A stretch of DNA of 64,000 bases, taken from the NCBI GenBank assembly GCA_947629525.1, contig CANREB010000008.1:1-64000 (forward strand), given 5' to 3'. The notes beneath the pieces were generated by a model. That model had not been told where the DNA came from. It ran no database searches and saw only the letters and a list, made by a program, of their open reading frames with translations. This document shows positions 1 to 8,806 of the stretch, one piece after another. The position numbers were made by a program, and so were the translations under genes. Source of the stretch: an uncultured Lachnospiraceae bacterium (GTDB lineage: Bacteria; Bacillota; Clostridia; Lachnospirales; Lachnospiraceae). Each line of letters starts with the position of its first letter. Position 1 is the stretch's first letter.

Positions 1-2
1 GC

Positions 3-74
3 CGGCGGCAGGAAGTGCATATGCAAATCAAGTGCGGCGAAAGCCCGCGTTTGGTAAAGAAAGGTATGGTATGA
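3..74 (+). CDS. 3' end of an upstream gene (partial)
   Basis: An open frame runs in from the left edge and ends at a TGA (72-74) that overlaps the ATG at 71 as ATGA. This is the usual sign of translational coupling to the helicase gene downstream. Only about 23 residues are visible, ending in LVKKGMV, and no family can be named. The next frame is also open here, so the coding claim rests on the stop/start overlap. Confidence 0.45.
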   Translation, partial: RRQEVHMQIKCGESPRLVKKGMV

Positions 75-2149
75 TCATGGCAGAGAACAATCAGATCAAA
101 AGAGACGACGAGTGGCAGGCAGAAAAGGAGCATTTGGATGAGTGCAGAAAGCTTATAGCCTCAAATATCAAAGAGTATGAGCAGCAGTATGAAAAGATGC
201 GTAAAGAGACAAAAGAACTCTTTGACGAAGTGCAGAGCGGTAATGTGGAGCTTTACGACCAATTGCTTACATCGAAAAGCTTGGAGGAGCACAGCTTTAA
301 CCGACTGAAAAATAATAGGGCGGCATATGATAAACCGTTTTTTGGAAGGATCGATTACAGAAATTTAAGCGAAGAACTTTTTGAGTCGATCTATATCGGA
401 AAGCATGGCGTACTCAGGGATAAAGTGAATGTCGAAATCGTGGATTGGCGCGCGCCTGTTTCGACAGTGTATTATGAAAACGAACTTGGAGCGGGAAATT
501 ACAGCACGCCTGATAACAGCTATGATATTGATTTGAAGCTGAAGCGCACGTTTGATATTGAAGACGGCGCTCTGCTGGGGTATTATGACAGTGACGTGGC
601 AGCGAATGACGAGCTGCTTGTGAAATATCTGAGCAAAAACCGCGACGCTGTGCTTGGGGATATAATAGCCACTATACAGAAAGAACAGAATGAGATCATA
701 CGCGAAAGCCCGTTTTGCAACATCATAGTGCAGGGCGTGGCAGGCAGCGGCAAGACGACCGTGGCTATGCACCGCATTTCGTATATTATGTACAATTACA
801 AAGAGCGTTTTACTTCAAATGAGTTTTGCATTGTGGGCGGCAGCGACCTTTTGATCAACTATATAACTGGCGGGCTTCCTGAGCTTGAGGTTTACGACGT
901 GAAGCATATGCGCATGGACGAGCTGCTTACATATCTTCTGAAAAAGGAGTGGAAAAAGAAATATAAGCTTGTGCCGCCGCAGCCCGATTTTGCATGGAAA
1001 AGCAAGATGCTGTTTACAGAGGAGCTTGAAAATTATCTGCAGCGTATGAGACGCAGGCTTTTAGGCGGCTGTGAGGTTGCTGATGACGAACTTGGAATGC
1101 TGCTTTCGCGGAATAACAATGAAACATTTATTGCGGATAATCCCGATTATTCAATAAACAGGCTGCTTACTGTTCTTGATGAAAGGCTTAAGAGCAGGAT
1201 AAAGCTTCAATGCGTCGGGCGCGAAGAGGTTGACATTTATAAAAAGAAGCTTGTGCAGTATAAAAATTATTTCAAAGCGCATTGTTATAAGGGCGATGTT
1301 GTTAGTATATATCTTAAATTCCTGCAAAGTTATGGTGCGGTTCACAATACAGATATGACACGAGTGTCAGAAAATATCCTCGGCGGATGTTTCGACATAT
1401 ATGATGCGGCGGCAATGCTGCTCATATATTACAGGGTGCTGCAGAAAAAGCCTGATGAAGAGTTCGGGCAGATGTTCATAGATGAGGCGCAGGATTTTGG
1501 GGCGGCAGTATATTATGTGCTGAGGACTGTGCTGCCCGAGTGTTTCTTTACGATTATGGGCGATGTATCGCAGAATGTGAATTATGAGTGCGGCATGAAT
1601 GACTGGAATGATATGCGGGAGAAAGTTTTTTGCGGTGAAAGGGATTGCTTTAAGCTGCTTGCAAAAAGCTACAGAAATACGATTGAAATTTCAGAGTTTG
1701 CGGGCAAAGTGTTGGAAAGCGCATCAAAAGGGGCGTATAAAATCGAGCCTGTCATACGTCATGGGGAGCCCGTGCATTTTATCGACAGCATATCGCCGGA
1801 GGAGACGGCAGGTCTTTGTGTGGAAACGATAGAAGCTATGCTGCAAAAGGGATATGAAACCATCGCCGTGATTTGCTTTGATGATATACAGAAAGCGGAG
1901 GCTGGAAAAAGAATTAGCAGGTTACTCTCAGACGGCGAAAAAACGAATATAAAGTTTTCAGCGGCAGATAATGACAGCTTTGGAAAGGGTGTGACTGTGC
2001 TGACCGTGCCTGAAACTAAGGGACTGGAATTTGACTGCGTGGTGCTGTGGAAAGCAGATTTCGAGGAGTGCAGGACAGACCCGAAAGCGGCAAAACTGAT
2101 GTATGTCGCGGTGACCAGAGCTTTGCATGAGCTGTTTGTTGTAAAGTAG
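71..2149 (+). CDS. HelD-like UvrD/Rep-superfamily helicase
   Basis: Predicted 692-aa superfamily 1 ATPase resembling HelD, the protein that releases stalled RNA polymerase in Gram-positive bacteria. It has a charged N-terminal coiled-coil-like arm (about residues 10-75). The Walker A motif GVAGSGKTT is near residue 222, a Walker B-like FIDEAQDF near 468, and the C-terminal helicase motifs TKGLEFDCVVLW and MYVAVTRAL sit at the end. Length is close to the HelD family (about 700-770 aa). The ATG at 71 is chosen because GAAAGG lies 6 nt upstream; an upstream in-frame start at 32 lacks a ribosome site. A generic UvrD-like DNA helicase is the alternative. Confidence 0.85.
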   Translation: MIMAENNQIKRDDEWQAEKEHLDECRKLIASNIKEYEQQYEKMRKETKELFDEVQSGNVELYDQLLTSKSLEEHSFNRLKNNRAAYDKPFFGRIDYRNLSEELFESIYIGKHGVLRDKVNVEIVDWRAPVSTVYYENELGAGNYSTPDNSYDIDLKLKRTFDIEDGALLGYYDSDVAANDELLVKYLSKNRDAVLGDIIATIQKEQNEIIRESPFCNIIVQGVAGSGKTTVAMHRISYIMYNYKERFTSNEFCIVGGSDLLINYITGGLPELEVYDVKHMRMDELLTYLLKKEWKKKYKLVPPQPDFAWKSKMLFTEELENYLQRMRRRLLGGCEVADDELGMLLSRNNNETFIADNPDYSINRLLTVLDERLKSRIKLQCVGREEVDIYKKKLVQYKNYFKAHCYKGDVVSIYLKFLQSYGAVHNTDMTRVSENILGGCFDIYDAAAMLLIYYRVLQKKPDEEFGQMFIDEAQDFGAAVYYVLRTVLPECFFTIMGDVSQNVNYECGMNDWNDMREKVFCGERDCFKLLAKSYRNTIEISEFAGKVLESASKGAYKIEPVIRHGEPVHFIDSISPEETAGLCVETIEAMLQKGYETIAVICFDDIQKAEAGKRISRLLSDGEKTNIKFSAADNDSFGKGVTVLTVPETKGLEFDCVVLWKADFEECRTDPKAAKLMYVAVTRALHELFVVK

Positions 2150-2207
2150 AGTGCTGTGTGTTAAAATAGACATGTTGAAATATGAAGATGGATAGGAAGG
2201 GATATAA

Positions 2208-3383
2208 ATGAAATACAGATTTGACAGACACGGCAATCAAATTTCACAGCTTGGCTATGGCTGCATGCGGTTTACCAAAAAAGGAAATGCAATCGACTAC
2301 GAAAAGGCAGAGAGAGAAGTGTTGCTTGCTATTGAAGGCGGCGTCAACTATTTTGATACCGCGTACATTTATCCGGGCAGCGAGGAATGTCTTGGACGTA
2401 TTTTGGATGAAAATAAGTGCCGCGATAAAGTTTATATCGCGACAAAGCTTCCGCAGTATATCATGCGCTCATCCGCCGCGATAGACAAAACATTTAACGA
2501 AGAGCTTTCACGTCTGCGCACAGATTATATCGACTATTACCTGATGCACATGTTTACGGATTATGCGGAGTGGGAGCATTTAAAGACCTTGGGCATTGAG
2601 GATTGGATTGAGCAAAATAAGGCAGCGGGGCGCATCCGTAATATCGGATTTTCTTATCATGGCGATACAGATATGTTTTTGAAAATCCTTGACGCATATG
2701 ACTGGGATTTCTGCCAAATTCAGTATAACTATCTCGATGAGCACACGCAGGCAGGAAGAAAAGGTCTGCAGGCGGCGGCAGCCAAGGGCATACCTGTGAT
2801 AATTATGGAACCGCTGCGCGGCGGCAAACTCGTCAATCTGCCCGATAAGGCAAAACAACTGCTTGCTTTGGACAGCAAAGGCTATACGCCGGCAGAGCTT
2901 GGACTGCGCTGGCTTTGGAACCAGCCCGAGGTAAGCTGCGTGCTTTCGGGTATGAACTCAGAGGATATGATAAAGGAAAATATCCGCATCGCATCCGAGG
3001 CTGAGGCGGGAGATTTCACGGATGAGGATATGGAGACAGTAGAGCAGATAAAGAAAATCATCCGTGAGCGTGAAAAGGTAGGATGCACAGGCTGCCGTTA
3101 TTGCATGCCATGTCCTAAAGGCGTCGATATCCCGGGCAATTTTTACTATTACAATCTGATGTATATGGAGAAAAAAGCACCCGCCCGCTTTGAATTTGCA
3201 CAGAACATGGGAATGCGCAAGGAGCCGGGCTTTGTGTCTCAGTGCGCAGGATGCGGCAAATGCGAAAAGCACTGTCCGCAGCATATCAATATCCGTGAAA
3301 AATTAAAGGAAGCCGACAAAGCGCTTAGACCGCTGCCGTATAAGATTGGCATCAATGCGGCACGGAAATTTATAATTAAATAA
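2208..3383 (+). CDS. Aldo/keto reductase with C-terminal 4Fe-4S ferredoxin domain
   Basis: 391-aa cytoplasmic oxidoreductase. Residues 1 to about 280 form an aldo/keto reductase TIM barrel, with FDTAYIYPGSE and IATKLP carrying the family's Asp/Tyr/Lys and YLMHMF the His. The C-terminal 110 residues hold two Cys clusters, CTGCRYCMPCP (near 292) and CAGCGKCEKHCP (near 345), typical of the ferredoxin-type reductase subfamily common in Clostridia. A GGAAGGG site precedes the ATG. It stands alone in a 58-nt gap after the helicase gene. The substrate cannot be inferred. Confidence 0.9.
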   Translation: MKYRFDRHGNQISQLGYGCMRFTKKGNAIDYEKAEREVLLAIEGGVNYFDTAYIYPGSEECLGRILDENKCRDKVYIATKLPQYIMRSSAAIDKTFNEELSRLRTDYIDYYLMHMFTDYAEWEHLKTLGIEDWIEQNKAAGRIRNIGFSYHGDTDMFLKILDAYDWDFCQIQYNYLDEHTQAGRKGLQAAAAKGIPVIIMEPLRGGKLVNLPDKAKQLLALDSKGYTPAELGLRWLWNQPEVSCVLSGMNSEDMIKENIRIASEAEAGDFTDEDMETVEQIKKIIREREKVGCTGCRYCMPCPKGVDIPGNFYYYNLMYMEKKAPARFEFAQNMGMRKEPGFVSQCAGCGKCEKHCPQHINIREKLKEADKALRPLPYKIGINAARKFIIK

Positions 3384-3463
3384 GCCGAAAGTAAGTAAAT
3401 GTATTTTTATTTTTATGCGATTTGCCCAATAAGAACGACATATAATTTTGTGCAAAAGTGCCT

Positions 3464-3492
3464 TTGACTTTTGGGAGTGTTACAAATAAAAT
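3464..3492 (+). promoter_or_regulatory. Promoter for the MATE gene
   Basis: TTGACT (3464-3469) and TAAAAT (3487-3492) are separated by 17 nt, a near-consensus sigma-A promoter. Transcription would begin close to 3499, exactly where the leader hairpin starts. Confidence 0.6.
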
Positions 3493-3498
3493 AATAGT

Positions 3499-3552
3499 AA
3501 ACGTGTAGCAGGACTGCGTAAATCCAGTTATCTGCCGCACGTTTATTTTTTT
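3499..3552 (+). terminator. Leader terminator/attenuator upstream of the MATE gene
   Basis: AAACGTG (3499-3505) pairs with CACGTTT (3538-3544). Inner helices GCAG/CTGC and ACTG/CAGT extend the stem, and a T-rich run follows directly. The element sits between the promoter and the GGGAGG ribosome site of the exporter gene. It would therefore stop transcription in the leader unless antagonised. It could also end readthrough from the reductase gene. No known riboswitch consensus was recognised. Confidence 0.6.
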
Positions 3553-3572
3553 GTAAAAAAGGGAGGATTAAG

Positions 3573-4991
3573 ATGGAGACAAATCAATTTTTGGGAACGG
3601 AGCGCATAGGGCGGCTTATGGGAAAATATGCCGTACCCTGCATTATCTCGCTTTTAGTGGGTGCGCTCTACAATATCGTAGACCAGATATTTATTGCAAA
3701 TGCCGCGTATCTCGGCTCATACGGAAATGCTGCAAATACGGTAGTATTTCCGCTGACCGTGATTGCGCTTGCCATAGCTGTGATGGCGGGCGACGGGTGC
3801 TGCGCGTTTGTAAGCCTTAGCCTTGGCAAAGGCGAGCCTGAAAATGCGAGAAAGAGTGTTGGAAACGCTGTAGTGTTCATAATTGCGGCAAGCCTGATTT
3901 TGTCCGCTGTATATCTGCTGTTTAGCGACGGCATTATTGCAATGTTCGGCGGCACGGTAAACGCGGAGACTTTTAAGTACTCAAAGGAATATTTTTTCTA
4001 TATTTCACTGGGTATTCCTTTTTATATGTTCGGGCAGGCGATGAACCCTATTATCAGGGCAGACGGTAATCCGAAGTTTGCGATGATTTCCACGCTTGCG
4101 GGCGCGGTTTTAAACATCATTCTCGACCCGATATTTATATTTTCGTTCAAGTGGGGAATGATGGGCGCGGCTGTCGCTACTGTAGCGGGGCAGATAGTTA
4201 CGGCGGTTCTTGCCGTATGGTATCTGCTGAATATGAAGACTGTAAAGCCCGTGAAGTCGGATTACATTATAAACCTGAGCATTTCAAAGAAAACGCTGAC
4301 GCTTGGCATATGCAGCTTTTTGTCGCAGATCTCGCTTGTTGCGGCAATGGCGGCTATCAACAATATGATACGCAAATACGGAGCGCTTGATGAGATTTTC
4401 GGACAGGAGCAGTTTGCGCAGATACCTATGGCGGTAGTTGGGATCGTAATGAAATTTTTCCAAATCGTCATTTCCATAGTAGTTGGCATGGCAGCAGGCT
4501 GTATTCCTATTGTGGGCTATAATATGGGCGCGGGATTGAAACAGAGGGTAAAGGACTTATTCACACGGCTGCTTCTTGCTGAGGCGTGTGTCGGCACGGC
4601 GGCGTTTATGGTCGTTGAATTTCTGCCGCGGCAGCTCATAGTAGTTTTCGGAGCAGCAAACGAGAGCGTGTATTATACTGATTTTGCGGTCAGAGCATTT
4701 CGCATTTATCTGTGCATGATAATCTTTGCTTGTGTCAACAAGGCGTGCTTTATATTTCTGCAGGCTATGGGTAAGGCGGCTGCGTCAACGCTGCTTTCCA
4801 TGGTGAGAGAGATTGTGTTTGGAGTGGGCTTTGCGCTGCTGTTGCCTGTAAACTTCGGGCTTGACGGGGTTTTATACTCTATGCCCGTGTCGGATATACT
4901 GACATTTGCAATCGCGGCGGTGCTTATCAGGCGCACATACAAAGAACTTGCTACAGAAAGGGCGAGCAGACAAGAGAGACTTGCGGCATAA
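3573..4991 (+). CDS. MATE family multidrug/metabolite exporter
   Basis: 472-aa polytopic membrane protein with about 12 hydrophobic segments in two similar halves. Typical MATE features include the N-terminal MGKYAVPCIISLLVGALYN segment, the NMGAG-like element after the seventh helix and the DGVLYSMPVSD stretch near the C terminus. It probably exchanges Na+ or H+ for cationic drugs or metabolites across the cytoplasmic membrane. It is monocistronic, behind its own promoter and a leader terminator. Substrate specificity cannot be read from sequence. Confidence 0.9.
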   Translation: METNQFLGTERIGRLMGKYAVPCIISLLVGALYNIVDQIFIANAAYLGSYGNAANTVVFPLTVIALAIAVMAGDGCCAFVSLSLGKGEPENARKSVGNAVVFIIAASLILSAVYLLFSDGIIAMFGGTVNAETFKYSKEYFFYISLGIPFYMFGQAMNPIIRADGNPKFAMISTLAGAVLNIILDPIFIFSFKWGMMGAAVATVAGQIVTAVLAVWYLLNMKTVKPVKSDYIINLSISKKTLTLGICSFLSQISLVAAMAAINNMIRKYGALDEIFGQEQFAQIPMAVVGIVMKFFQIVISIVVGMAAGCIPIVGYNMGAGLKQRVKDLFTRLLLAEACVGTAAFMVVEFLPRQLIVVFGAANESVYYTDFAVRAFRIYLCMIIFACVNKACFIFLQAMGKAAASTLLSMVREIVFGVGFALLLPVNFGLDGVLYSMPVSDILTFAIAAVLIRRTYKELATERASRQERLAA

Positions 4992-5016
4992 AGGCAGCAG
5001 TGTGTTGAAAAACGGC

Positions 5017-5257
5017 GAAGTCAGCCGGCTATGTCCGCGCAAGTGCTGTGGTGCGAATGGCAGATTTTCTAAATGTAATGCATATAGGTGGTCTATGACG
5101 GTCGAGGCACGGCGCAAGTCGCCATCCGTGGCTTAAGTGCGCCTCAATTTGCCGTCCGGGCAAATTGTCCTCTAGGTGTTCTTGCATTACATAAGAAAAT
5201 GCGCCATTCGCGCCAAGGCACTTGCGCGGACATAGCCGGCTGACTTCTTTTTTTAGA
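5017..5257. repeat. 235-bp imperfect palindrome with T-run
   Basis: This fills most of the 370-nt gap between the MATE and XRE genes. The outer 30 nt of each arm (starting GAAGTCAGCCGGCTATGTCC at 5018 and its complement ending near 5247) match perfectly. Pairing then continues with few mismatches through about 5082 and 5185. The centre contains smaller hairpins (a GGCG/CGCC stem near 5111-5123 and CAATTTGCC/GGGCAAATTG near 5145-5166). A T-run follows the right arm. It may be a giant terminator, a structured RNA or a MITE-like repeat. Open frames inside it are by-products of the palindrome. Confidence 0.8.
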
Positions 5258-5361
5258 TATGATAAATTGATACAGAAACGCAAAGTTGACAAAACGAAAC
5301 TGTAGATTTGTTGTCTTTTGAGGGCGGTTAATGATAAAATGTTTGCAGGAGGTGAATGGAA

Positions 5362-6285
5362 ATGACTTTGGGGCAGAAACTAAAGGCGCTTTTGAAGGAC
5401 AATAATATGACTCAGGAGGATTTGGCGGAAAAACTTGATGTATCGCGGCAGGCAGTGGGGAAGTGGGTGAATGATAGAGGAATACCTGAGGTAGGTAAGT
5501 TGGTTCAGATCAGCAGGTTGTTTGGAGTACCGACAGACTATCTGCTGAAGGAGGAGTGCGAGGAAAAGAGCGCGTTAATGGAAAAGTCAACAGAAGAAAA
5601 CAGTGCATCTGAAAGCGGATTTTATGTCAGCCAAGAGATGCTTGGGGGATATTTGCTGTATTGCCGACGGAATGTGAGACGGATTGTGGGGGGAATTAGT
5701 CTTTTTATATTGTCAAATATTTTTGAATGCTTTGGCAGTGACAGCATAACGATGTCTTTGCTCTATTGGGTTACAATGATGGCAGGGATAGCTATTGTCA
5801 TTTTACAGTTCTCTCAGACTGGACAGTATCAGAAAATCAAAAATGAACATCTTATATTTGATGATAAGGTGTATGAGAACTTTAAGAAACAGCAGGAAGG
5901 CAGAAGAAAAAAATACGCTTTCGCAGTTATTGCAGGGGTAGCTGTCCTTATGGCAAGTTCTGAAATGCAAGGTATGCTGATGGCTTATCCGGGACAGACG
6001 GTTTGTGAAGTTTTGGAATGGGCAGCAGATGCGGTGTGGATAGCGCTCATCATATGGGGTGGCATGTCTATGCGCGTTGACAGTATTGTTGTTAAAAACA
6101 CTGAACATTTCCCACAAAACGGCAATATGAAAAGATATCGCTGGATATATATGGCGTTACCTGTCACAGCCGCGGCTGTTTGGATTGGGATAGTGACAAA
6201 TGCATGGAGTCCGTATGCGCCTATCATAATTCTGTTCTGCTGTTTACTGGTGACGACGTGCAAATTGCTTATAGAAAAAAGTTGA
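5362..6285 (+). CDS. XRE-family regulator with membrane-spanning C-terminal region
   Basis: 307 aa. Residues about 3-57 form a Cro/CI-type helix-turn-helix (MTQEDLAEKLDVSRQAVGKW). A short linker follows, then six or so hydrophobic segments, so this is a DNA-binding protein anchored in the membrane. This layout is common in Clostridia, often next to transporters or stress genes. The ATG at 5362 is preferred because GGAGG at 5348-5352 is 9 nt upstream; the ATG at 5356 is too close to it. It probably acts with the lipoprotein gene 47 nt downstream. Ligand and targets are unknown. Confidence 0.8.
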   Translation: MTLGQKLKALLKDNNMTQEDLAEKLDVSRQAVGKWVNDRGIPEVGKLVQISRLFGVPTDYLLKEECEEKSALMEKSTEENSASESGFYVSQEMLGGYLLYCRRNVRRIVGGISLFILSNIFECFGSDSITMSLLYWVTMMAGIAIVILQFSQTGQYQKIKNEHLIFDDKVYENFKKQQEGRRKKYAFAVIAGVAVLMASSEMQGMLMAYPGQTVCEVLEWAADAVWIALIIWGGMSMRVDSIVVKNTEHFPQNGNMKRYRWIYMALPVTAAAVWIGIVTNAWSPYAPIIILFCCLLVTTCKLLIEKS

Positions 6286-6332
6286 GCTTTTGGAGTATTT
6301 TAAGATTATTGTTTGAGATGAGGGTATAAATT

Positions 6333-6836
6333 ATGAAAATTACGAATAAGACAGGTTATATTAAAGCGGGAATTATTCTTTCATTTGTGCTATGTATATG
6401 TGCAGGGTGTTCCAACAGGCAGGATGAAAAATACACTGTTGAGGATTTGGGCGGACTGGCTGAGATAAGAATATTTTCGGCAGAGGATAATGAGCTTATA
6501 AAAACGATAAGTGATGAGGAACAGTTGTATCAGTATAATCAACATTTGAACTTTGACACGTCAGACATAGAGGAACGCCAAAACGAATTAAAAAAGGATT
6601 TAAACGGCGCAAATGAGCAGTATCGTTTTGTTGCATATAAGCGTCCCGTCGCGCGCTTTGGCGATGACGAGCCGGAGGAAAATTTTACTATTACGCTATA
6701 CGAGGACACAGATATCGCCAAAATGACAGTATCGGATGAAAGCATTAAAGCTTTTTCTGTTCCGGAGGAACTTTTGGCTTTTTACTTTGAAATCTCTGAT
6801 GAGGAAATAAAATTTTTGACTTCTTTAGCTGAATGA
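6333..6836 (+). CDS. Predicted lipoprotein of unknown function
   Basis: 167 aa. An N-terminal hydrophobic signal ends in ICAGC, a lipobox, so the mature protein starts at the Cys near residue 26 and is membrane-anchored outside the cell. The rest is acidic and soluble with no family recognised. It lies 47 nt behind the membrane XRE regulator in the same direction and is likely co-transcribed. Confidence 0.7.
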   Translation: MKITNKTGYIKAGIILSFVLCICAGCSNRQDEKYTVEDLGGLAEIRIFSAEDNELIKTISDEEQLYQYNQHLNFDTSDIEERQNELKKDLNGANEQYRFVAYKRPVARFGDDEPEENFTITLYEDTDIAKMTVSDESIKAFSVPEELLAFYFEISDEEIKFLTSLAE

Positions 6837-6960
6837 CAATGAGCTGTCAAAGAGTGAGAAGATGCATAAAGCAACGGCATCATGAGTTTGAAAAGACATG
6901 CAAGGCATAGCGTATCGGCGCATATACTGGTAATAACAGCCATATATGCGAGGTATCAGC

Positions 6961-8679
6961 GTGACCTGTAAAGAACGGATTTTGTCAAATGACTACAGCG
7001 ATTGGATCGTAGACTTTATTTTGGACGAGGACAGATTATGGCAGGTACGGGACGATTATTGTTACCACGTAGTGGATAATAATCTTGCTGTCTTTTATAT
7101 AAGCAAGACAGTCACAGACAGCGGCACGGATTTCAGAAGATCTTTATATTCGTTTCTGCCTAAATGCTACGGTCTTATGGAAAGTCCGACGGGGTTTTCA
7201 TCTCAAAACCTGAACACGCTAAGTCTTTCGGCATCAGGTATTTTAGAGATACAAAGACCGCCGCTTGGTCTTACGGGAAAAGGCGTAGTCATAGGCTTTA
7301 TCGATACAGGCATACGCTATCAGGAACCTGTATTCAGAGATTTTGCGGGCAGAAGCCGCATCTTGGGAATATGGGATCAAACCATACAGACAGGGACGCC
7401 GCCTGAGGGATTTGAGTATGGCAGCGAGTATACAAACGCGATGATAAATGAGGCGCTTGAAAGCGATGATCCGTTTTCGATAGTGCCAAGCACTGATGTA
7501 AACGGACATGGAAGCGCGATGGCAAGCGTGGCGGCAGGAAGTTCCATAGAAGGCGGACGGTTTATTGGCGCGGCGCCTGACAGCGATATAGTCATGGTGA
7601 AACTCAAAGAGGCAAAGCCGTATCTGCGTGAATATTATAAAATCCCGATGGGAGTGCCGTGTTACAGCGAAACGGATATTATTCAGGCGATACAATATCT
7701 GCAGAAATATGTTGAGGTCCTAAGCCGCCCGATCGTTATCTGCCTTGGTATAGGCACAAGCACGGGCGACCATATGGGTCTTGGTATGCTTGGAAATTAT
7801 ATGGACCATTTAAGCAGACAGAAAAGCCGCGTGTTCGTTGTAGCGGTTGGCAATGAGGGTAACGCGGCGCATCATTTTCACGGAGAGATAAGCATGCGCG
7901 AGACATATCAGGATGTCGAGCTTAGAGTAGGAGAAAATGAAAACGGGTTTGTGATGGATTTATGGGGTGATGCGCCCTATTTTTATAATACTGAGATACG
8001 TACCCCGGGCGGTGAAAGCGTAAGGTGGAGCAATCCAAGGGGGTATACGCCGCAGAAGTTTAACTTTGTGTATGAAAAGACACGGATAATAGTTGATTAT
8101 CTGCTTGTAGAGCAGGCTTCAGGAGCGGAGCTTATACGATTCAGGTTTACGGATCCGACGGCGGGCGTGTGGAATATAAGAGTCAACTCTGAGGGGGTTG
8201 TTGTCGGCGGCGGCTTTGATATATGGCTGCCCATCTCGCAGTTTTTGTCTTCGGAAACATATTTCCTCGTGCCAAGTCCATATGTCACGATTACGGAGCC
8301 GGGTTATGTATATGGTGTTATCACAGTGGCAAATTACAGGACTTCAAACAACAGCATATATTCTTCGTCGGGCAGAGGTTATGCGCGGGACAATTTCATA
8401 GTGCCTGATATCGCGGCGCCGGGTGTAAACGTGTCCACGCCGTTTGGTGAGCGCACGGGTTCAAGCATTTCAGCGGCGATAACGGCAGGCGGCTGCGCTC
8501 AGCTTATGCAGTGGGCGGTAGTGGAGGATAATGATTTCCTTGTCAATTCGATAAACATAAGGAACTATCTGATACGCGGCGCACAGAGGGACGATTTTCT
8601 TGAATATCCCAACCGTGAATGGGGGTATGGGCGCCTTAACATCGCGGGCGTGTTCGACTTCCTTGCGGGACTTGGGTAA
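6961..8679 (+). CDS. Subtilisin-like S8 peptidase, Csp-like
   Basis: 572-aa serine peptidase of the clostridial Csp-like branch. The catalytic triad is complete: Asp in FIDTGIRY (near 115), His in NGHGSAMA (near 183) and Ser in TGSSISAAI (near 502). The long insert between His and Ser is typical of this branch. There is no signal peptide, as in family members that act on pro-enzymes or germination proteins. The GTG at 6961 is chosen because GAGG sits 7 nt upstream. The ATG at 6946 is in frame but has no ribosome site. Confidence 0.82.
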   Translation: MTCKERILSNDYSDWIVDFILDEDRLWQVRDDYCYHVVDNNLAVFYISKTVTDSGTDFRRSLYSFLPKCYGLMESPTGFSSQNLNTLSLSASGILEIQRPPLGLTGKGVVIGFIDTGIRYQEPVFRDFAGRSRILGIWDQTIQTGTPPEGFEYGSEYTNAMINEALESDDPFSIVPSTDVNGHGSAMASVAAGSSIEGGRFIGAAPDSDIVMVKLKEAKPYLREYYKIPMGVPCYSETDIIQAIQYLQKYVEVLSRPIVICLGIGTSTGDHMGLGMLGNYMDHLSRQKSRVFVVAVGNEGNAAHHFHGEISMRETYQDVELRVGENENGFVMDLWGDAPYFYNTEIRTPGGESVRWSNPRGYTPQKFNFVYEKTRIIVDYLLVEQASGAELIRFRFTDPTAGVWNIRVNSEGVVVGGGFDIWLPISQFLSSETYFLVPSPYVTITEPGYVYGVITVANYRTSNNSIYSSSGRGYARDNFIVPDIAAPGVNVSTPFGERTGSSISAAITAGGCAQLMQWAVVEDNDFLVNSINIRNYLIRGAQRDDFLEYPNREWGYGRLNIAGVFDFLAGLG

Positions 8680-8806
8680 TTGTCTTTTGAATTTTACAAA
8701 AAATAACAATTTTATATGATAGACAGATAGCATAATTTACTTCCACGCGCGGCAAAATAAAACAGACCGGAAATGGTCAGCAAATCGCGATGAATGGAGG
8801 GAAATT

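Noticed and set aside
365-772. Minus-strand open frame opposite the HelD-like gene (and other antisense frames under long genes)
   Set aside because: No ribosome site, no recognisable protein and perfect overlap with a well-supported gene; it reflects codon bias of the sense strand.
4872-5292. Three overlapping frames at the end of the MATE gene and across the palindrome
   Set aside because: Their similar peptides (SRLCPRKC in both directions) arise because the palindrome encodes the same words on both strands; no start signals.
5687-5692. G6 run in the XRE regulator gene (others of G6 near 30835 and 48296)
   Set aside because: Too short for efficient slippage and lacking the shared context of the G10 tracts.
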